Of a stretch of DNA of 64,000 nucleotides, positions 60,766 to 64,000 are shown one piece after another. The stretch is from DAITBA01 sp036824005 (GTDB taxonomy: Bacteria; Pseudomonadota; Gammaproteobacteria; Burkholderiales; Rhodocyclaceae), in the NCBI GenBank assembly GCA_036824005.1, contig DAITBA010000005.1:121447-185446 (forward strand), read 5' to 3'. Position 1 is the stretch's first letter. Each line of letters begins with the position of its first letter. The notes below the pieces were generated by a model, which worked only from the letters and a program-made list of their open reading frames with translations, had not been told where the DNA came from and ran no database searches. Made by a program: the position numbers and the translations under genes.

Positions 60766-60859
60766 CCCGATTGCCCGGAACGGTCGGCGCTGCGCAGGCG
60801 TCAAGCCGGGCTAGCCATTGGCGTTGAGCAATCGGCTCGTGCCGGAGCAAAGTCATTCT

Positions 60860-63346
60860 ATGGACCCGGATCGATCCTGCTACCACTGCGGGCAGCCTGT
60901 CCCGAACGGCACCGACTATGCCGTTAGAATCGGCGGCGCGCTGCAGCCGATGTGCTGTGCTGGTTGCCAGGCGGTGGCGCAGGCGATAGTCGACAACAAT
61001 CTCACCGGGTACTATCACCACCGCGAGTCGCTGCCCGAATCGCCCAGGGAACTCGTGCCCCAGGCGCTCAGGGAACTCGGTCTGTACGATCACCCGGACA
61101 TTCAGAAGGGCTTTGTTCAGCCCGTCGGCGAACACGAGCGCGAAGCATCGTTGATCCTCGATGGCATTACCTGTGCTGCGTGTGTCTGGCTCAACGAGCA
61201 GCACCTGGCACATCAGCCAGGGGTCACGGCAGTGGATATCAACTACGCGACGCGGCGTGCCCGGGTGCGCTGGGACGAGCGGCGGATCAAGCTGTCCGAC
61301 ATTCTCGCCGCGATCGCTGCCATCGGATACTCGGCCTACCCATACGATGCGCAGCGCTCCGAGCAACTCGCCCGGAGCGAGCGGCGCGCCGCGCTGTGGC
61401 GTCTGTTCGTCGCTGGCTTCGGCATGATGCAGGTGATGATGTATGCGGTGCCGGTGTACCTGGCCGACGACGGCAGTATGAGCGCCGACATCGAGCAGCT
61501 TATGCGCTGGGCGAGCTTGGTATTGACGTTGCCGGTCGTGCTCTATTCTGCGGCGCCGTTTTTCCGCAGCGCCTGGCGCGATCTCAAGCTGTGGCGCATC
61601 GGCATGGACGTACCGGTCGCGTTGGGCGTCGGCAGCGCTTTCGTCGCGAGCGTCTGGGCGACGCTCGCCGGTGGCGGCGAGGTGTATTTCGATTCCGTCA
61701 CCATGTTCGTCTTTTTCCTGCTTTGTGGGCGGTACCTGGAGATGATCGCTCGGCAATCGGCGGTTCGTGGCGTCGAGCATATTGCTCGTGTCATGCCGGC
61801 GTTCGCCTGGAAGCTGTCGCGTTTTCCGGAGATGGACAGCGAGCGCGTGGCGGTGACGTCGCTGACAGCCAACGATATCGTGCTCGTCAAGCCGGGAGAA
61901 GTGATTCCGGCGGACGGCATCGTGCTGCAGGGCGAGAGCATGGTGGACGAGTCGCTGCTTACTGGCGAGAGCGTGCCAGTACGGAAGACGGTCGAGTCGG
62001 ATCTCACCGGAGGCAGCATTGTCGTCGGCAGTCCGCTCGTCGCGCGCATTGAGAAAGTCGGCGACAGGACGCGGCTGGCGGCGATCCAGCGCCTGATCGA
62101 GCGCGCCGCTACCGAGAAGCCAGGGATCGTCCAGCTTGCCGATCGAATCGCAGCGTGGTTTGTCGCGCTCCTGTTGCTGGTCGCGGCGGCGACCGCGACT
62201 GCGTGGGTGCTGGTCGATTCGGAGCGTGCCTTGTGGGTATTCGTGTCCGTGCTGGTGGTCAGTTGTCCATGCGCGTTATCGCTCGCCACGCCGGTGGCAT
62301 TGACGTCCGCCACCGGGGCGCTGTCCCGCTTGGGAGTGCTCGTGACGCGTGGCCACGCGATCGAAACGCTGGCAAGGGCGACACATTTCGTCTTCGACAA
62401 AACCGGCACGCTTACCCGTGGCCGCCTGCAATTGGTGGCAACTCACATTCTCGGCGCACTCGATGGCGATGCCGTGCACTGCCTCGCTGCGGCGCTCGAG
62501 CAGGGCTCCGAGCATGCCGTCGGCGTGGGGCTGCGCGCCGCGGTGGCGGCGGATGCGGTGCTGCCGACGGCATCGGATCTGCGGGCGGTGACCGGCAGCG
62601 GCGTGCAGGGGTGTATCGACGGCCGGAAGTATCGAGTCGGACGGCCGGAGTTTGTGGCGGAGCTGCATGGACTGGCGCTGCCTCCACAGCCGGCGGCCCG
62701 ACCCGAGGCGACGCGCGTGGCGCTCGGCGACGAGCGTGGGTGGCTCGCGCTGTTCGAATTCAACGACGAACTGCGACCGGAAGCGCGGGAGCTGATTGCG
62801 GCGCTTCGGCGCGAACGTCGCGACGTAACCATACTCAGTGGCGACGCTGCGTCCGCTGTGGCGGAGGTCGCGCGACGCCTCGATGTCGAGCATGCGCACG
62901 GCGGCATGTCGCCGCAAGAGAAGCACGACTTCATCGTGCGTTTGCAGGAAGGCGGAGCGGTCGTGGCGATGGTGGGCGACGGCGTCAATGATGCACCGGT
63001 GCTCGCGCGCGCGCAGGTGTCCGTGGCCATGGGCGGCGGTACTGAACTCGCGCGCACCCAAGGCGATCTAGTGCTGCTTTCGGAAAACCTCGCCCGGCTT
63101 GGCGACGGCGTTGCGCTTGCGCGACGCGCGCTGGTCGTCATCCGGCAGAACCTGTGGTGGGCGTTCATTTACAATATCCTTGCCCTGCCGCTGGCAATGC
63201 TCGGGTTTGTGACACCGTGGATGGCGGGTCTCGGCATGTCGGCAAGCTCGCTGCTGGTGGTTGCCAATGCTCTGCGCCTGCAGCGTCGGCGCCAAGCGCC
63301 GGCTGGCCGTGGCGATGGATTGCAACCGCATGCCCAGCGCGTCTGA
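60860..63346 (+). CDS. ccoI: Copper-translocating P-type ATPase CcoI (cbb3 oxidase assembly)
   Basis: An 828-residue P1B-type ATPase that supplies copper for the CcoN active site. The N-terminus has a cysteine cluster (CYHCGQPVP, MCCAGCQ) and a heavy-metal domain with GITCAACVW (Cys105, Cys108). About eight helices follow, with the transport motif SCPCALSLATPVALTS, phosphorylation motif FDKTGTLT, and hinge MVGDGVNDAPVL. The ATG at 60860 (MDPDRSCYHCG) is used; a TTG at 60818 is the alternative. ccoS overlaps its stop by 1 nt. Confidence 0.93.
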   Translation: MDPDRSCYHCGQPVPNGTDYAVRIGGALQPMCCAGCQAVAQAIVDNNLTGYYHHRESLPESPRELVPQALRELGLYDHPDIQKGFVQPVGEHEREASLILDGITCAACVWLNEQHLAHQPGVTAVDINYATRRARVRWDERRIKLSDILAAIAAIGYSAYPYDAQRSEQLARSERRAALWRLFVAGFGMMQVMMYAVPVYLADDGSMSADIEQLMRWASLVLTLPVVLYSAAPFFRSAWRDLKLWRIGMDVPVALGVGSAFVASVWATLAGGGEVYFDSVTMFVFFLLCGRYLEMIARQSAVRGVEHIARVMPAFAWKLSRFPEMDSERVAVTSLTANDIVLVKPGEVIPADGIVLQGESMVDESLLTGESVPVRKTVESDLTGGSIVVGSPLVARIEKVGDRTRLAAIQRLIERAATEKPGIVQLADRIAAWFVALLLLVAAATATAWVLVDSERALWVFVSVLVVSCPCALSLATPVALTSATGALSRLGVLVTRGHAIETLARATHFVFDKTGTLTRGRLQLVATHILGALDGDAVHCLAAALEQGSEHAVGVGLRAAVAADAVLPTASDLRAVTGSGVQGCIDGRKYRVGRPEFVAELHGLALPPQPAARPEATRVALGDERGWLALFEFNDELRPEARELIAALRRERRDVTILSGDAASAVAEVARRLDVEHAHGGMSPQEKHDFIVRLQEGGAVVAMVGDGVNDAPVLARAQVSVAMGGGTELARTQGDLVLLSENLARLGDGVALARRALVVIRQNLWWAFIYNILALPLAMLGFVTPWMAGLGMSASSLLVVANALRLQRRRQAPAGRGDGLQPHAQRV

Positions 63347-63564
63347 TGGAAATTCTCTATCTGCTTATTCCGCTGTCCGTCGTACTCGTGTTCCTGATCG
63401 GGATCATTTTCTGGTGGTCGATCAGGAGCGGCCAGTTCGACGATCTCGAAGGTCCGGCCTATCGGATACTCATGGATGATGACGGGCCGGCAAGGGGGGC
63501 TAAGGGTGACGAGCTGGTGCCGTCTGCCGGGGATCGTACGGATCGGGCCAACAAGCTCCGTTAG
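63346..63564 (+). CDS. ccoS: cbb3 oxidase assembly protein CcoS
   Basis: A 72-residue single-pass protein (ILYLLIPLSVVLVFLIGIIFWWSI) with the CcoS hallmark SGQFDDLEGPAYRILMDDD after the helix. It is required to mature the cytochrome c oxidase, heme and copper insertion. Its ATG shares one base with the ccoI stop (TGATG), so the two are co-translated. Confidence 0.95.
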   Translation: MEILYLLIPLSVVLVFLIGIIFWWSIRSGQFDDLEGPAYRILMDDDGPARGAKGDELVPSAGDRTDRANKLR

Positions 63565-63619
63565 TGGGACACATTCTCAATCGCATCAAGATATTACCCT
63601 CGGTCAAACGCGACGAGAG

Positions 63620-63633
63620 TTGACTTAAGTCAA
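63620..63633 (+). promoter_or_regulatory. Fnr/Anr-type operator (perfect palindrome)
   Basis: TTGACTTAAGTCAA, matching TTGAY-N4-RTCAA. Its centre (63626.5) is 41.5 bp upstream of 63668, and a CATACT -10 lies at 63656-63661. This is exact class II Fnr activation geometry. Confidence 0.8.
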
Positions 63634-63667
63634 TATTCGCAGTTCCCGCCCGTAACATACTTCACAC

Positions 63668-63750
63668 AGGTTTTGGGGGAATGCCGGTGGGCATTCCGGG
63701 AAATGTCTCTCTGTTGGGGTTGGGGGTGCGCGTGAGCGCACCCTTTTTTT
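63668..63750 (+). ncRNA. Predicted Fnr-activated small RNA (~83 nt)
   Basis: A transcript from the predicted start (A63668) to the U-tract (63750) would be about 83 nt. It would fold into two perfect hairpins: GGAATGCC-GGTG-GGCATTCC (63678-63697) and the terminator GGGTGCGC-GTGA-GCGCACCC (63724-63743). Between them is a single-stranded stretch with TCTCTCT and G-runs, which could pair with mRNA. There is no ORF. The alternative is an attenuated 5' leader of ccoN. Confidence 0.6.
63724..63750 (+). terminator. Strong intrinsic terminator between ccoS and ccoN
   Basis: An 8-bp perfect stem (GGGTGCGC/GCGCACCC), GTGA loop, then seven T. It ends 190 nt before the ccoN ATG. Confidence 0.9.
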
Positions 63751-63792
63751 ATTTTCCCGTCGCCGATCCCTTGTTGGCTTGCCGCTGGCCGT

Positions 63793-63807
63793 TGTTGCAC
63801 TGCAACA
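63793..63807. repeat. 15-bp palindrome upstream of ccoN, with a repeated half
   Basis: TGTTGCA-C-TGCAACA is a perfect inverted repeat. The half-site ACTGCAACAGC (63799-63809) is repeated directly at 63875-63885. A candidate TATCAT -10 (63847-63852) lies between the copies. It may be an operator for ccoN. Confidence 0.4.
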
Positions 63808-63940
63808 GCTTTTCATCTAAATTAATCAGCCACGAACCAACGGGTGTATCATCTCGCCGGTTCACGCGCAGCCGACTGCAACAGCCAGAAACACCCGGGC
63901 TGCGCCGATTTCATTTCCGAGCTCTGATAGGGGATTCCGC

Positions 63941-64000
63941 ATGCATGCGCAAGGTACCTACAACTACAAGGTGGTGCGCCAGTTTGCTGTGATGACGGTG
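63941..64000 (+). CDS. ccoN: cbb3-type cytochrome oxidase subunit I, 5' end only
   Basis: The first 20 codons are in the window, and the reading frame continues past the edge. The visible N-terminus MHAQGTYNYKVVRQFAVMTV matches the CcoN start Y-x-Y-K-V-V-R-Q-F-A-x-M-T-V. AGGGG precedes the ATG at 8 nt. CcoN is the heme-copper catalytic subunit of the high-affinity oxidase, consistent with ccoIS upstream. Confidence 0.88.
   Translation, partial: MHAQGTYNYKVVRQFAVMTV

Overview
The window is chromosomal DNA of a GC-rich (by eye a little over 60 % G+C) Gram-negative bacterium, almost certainly a betaproteobacterium of the Rhodocyclales/Nitrosomonadales type. The evidence is gene order and family content: ilvIHC-psd-pssA-leuA, rpsP-rimM-trmD-rplS, xseB-ispA-dxs beside folE2, ribF-ileS-lspA-fkpB-ispH, FolE2 in place of a classical FolE, and ccoI-ccoS next to ccoN. 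No plasmid, phage or transposon genes and no CRISPR array were seen. It reads as stable core genome with several accessory insertions.

Layout. 1-6.7 kb: branched-chain amino acid and phospholipid genes (ilvI 3' end, ilvH, ilvC, psd, a YrfG-type nucleotidase, pssA, a putative leucine-rich leader peptide, leuA). 6.9-9.5 kb: a PAS histidine kinase overlapping an ANTAR antiterminator response regulator. 9.5-15.4 kb: DUF2069, wrbA, a YihY membrane protein, a large unknown protein, a periplasmic thioredoxin, pyrF and an orphan LuxR-type response regulator. 15.9-18 kb: the rpsP ribosomal/tRNA-modification operon. 18-21.3 kb: an atypical succinate dehydrogenase/fumarate reductase-like operon in the order B-C-D-A. 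21.6-25.5 kb: folE2, dxs, ispA, xseB. 25.6-28.5 kb: a Rieske oxygenase, a STAS-like protein, a sulfurtransferase and DUF2784. 28.5-29.7 kb: a RES/Xre toxin-antitoxin pair. 29.8-38.6 kb: queG, tsaE, amiC, ribF, ileS, lspA, fkpB, ispH. 38.8-43.3 kb: an orphan GspG-like pseudopilin joined to a GGDEF-EAL protein, a secreted cysteine-rich protein behind a near-consensus sigma-28 promoter, and a Fur-family regulator.

43.3-59.6 kb is the most striking part: two tandem, same-strand copies of one seven-gene cassette, pilE-fimT-pilV-pilW-pilX-pilY1-tonB-like. The copies are diverged but keep gene order and overlapping start/stop junctions. Each encodes a full minor-pilin set, a ~1280-residue PilY1 tip protein whose N-terminus lacks a recognisable MIDAS motif, and, unusually, a TonB-like protein as the last gene. 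This suggests two interchangeable or specialised type IV pilus tip complexes, each with its own periplasm-spanning partner.

59.7-64 kb: tRNA-Thr(CGU), an SDR dehydrogenase, then ccoI-ccoS for cbb3 oxidase assembly and the start of ccoN. Between ccoS and ccoN lies a perfect Fnr/Anr-type operator at class II spacing from a -10 element, followed by two hairpins and a strong intrinsic terminator. This is the layout of an oxygen-regulated small RNA of about 83 nt.

The combined content (cbb3 oxidase, Fnr-type control, c-di-GMP signalling, sigma-28 promoter, type IV pili) suggests a motile, surface-associated organism adapted to low or changing oxygen. All functional calls rest on reading the sequence and remembered family motifs. 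No database search was possible.
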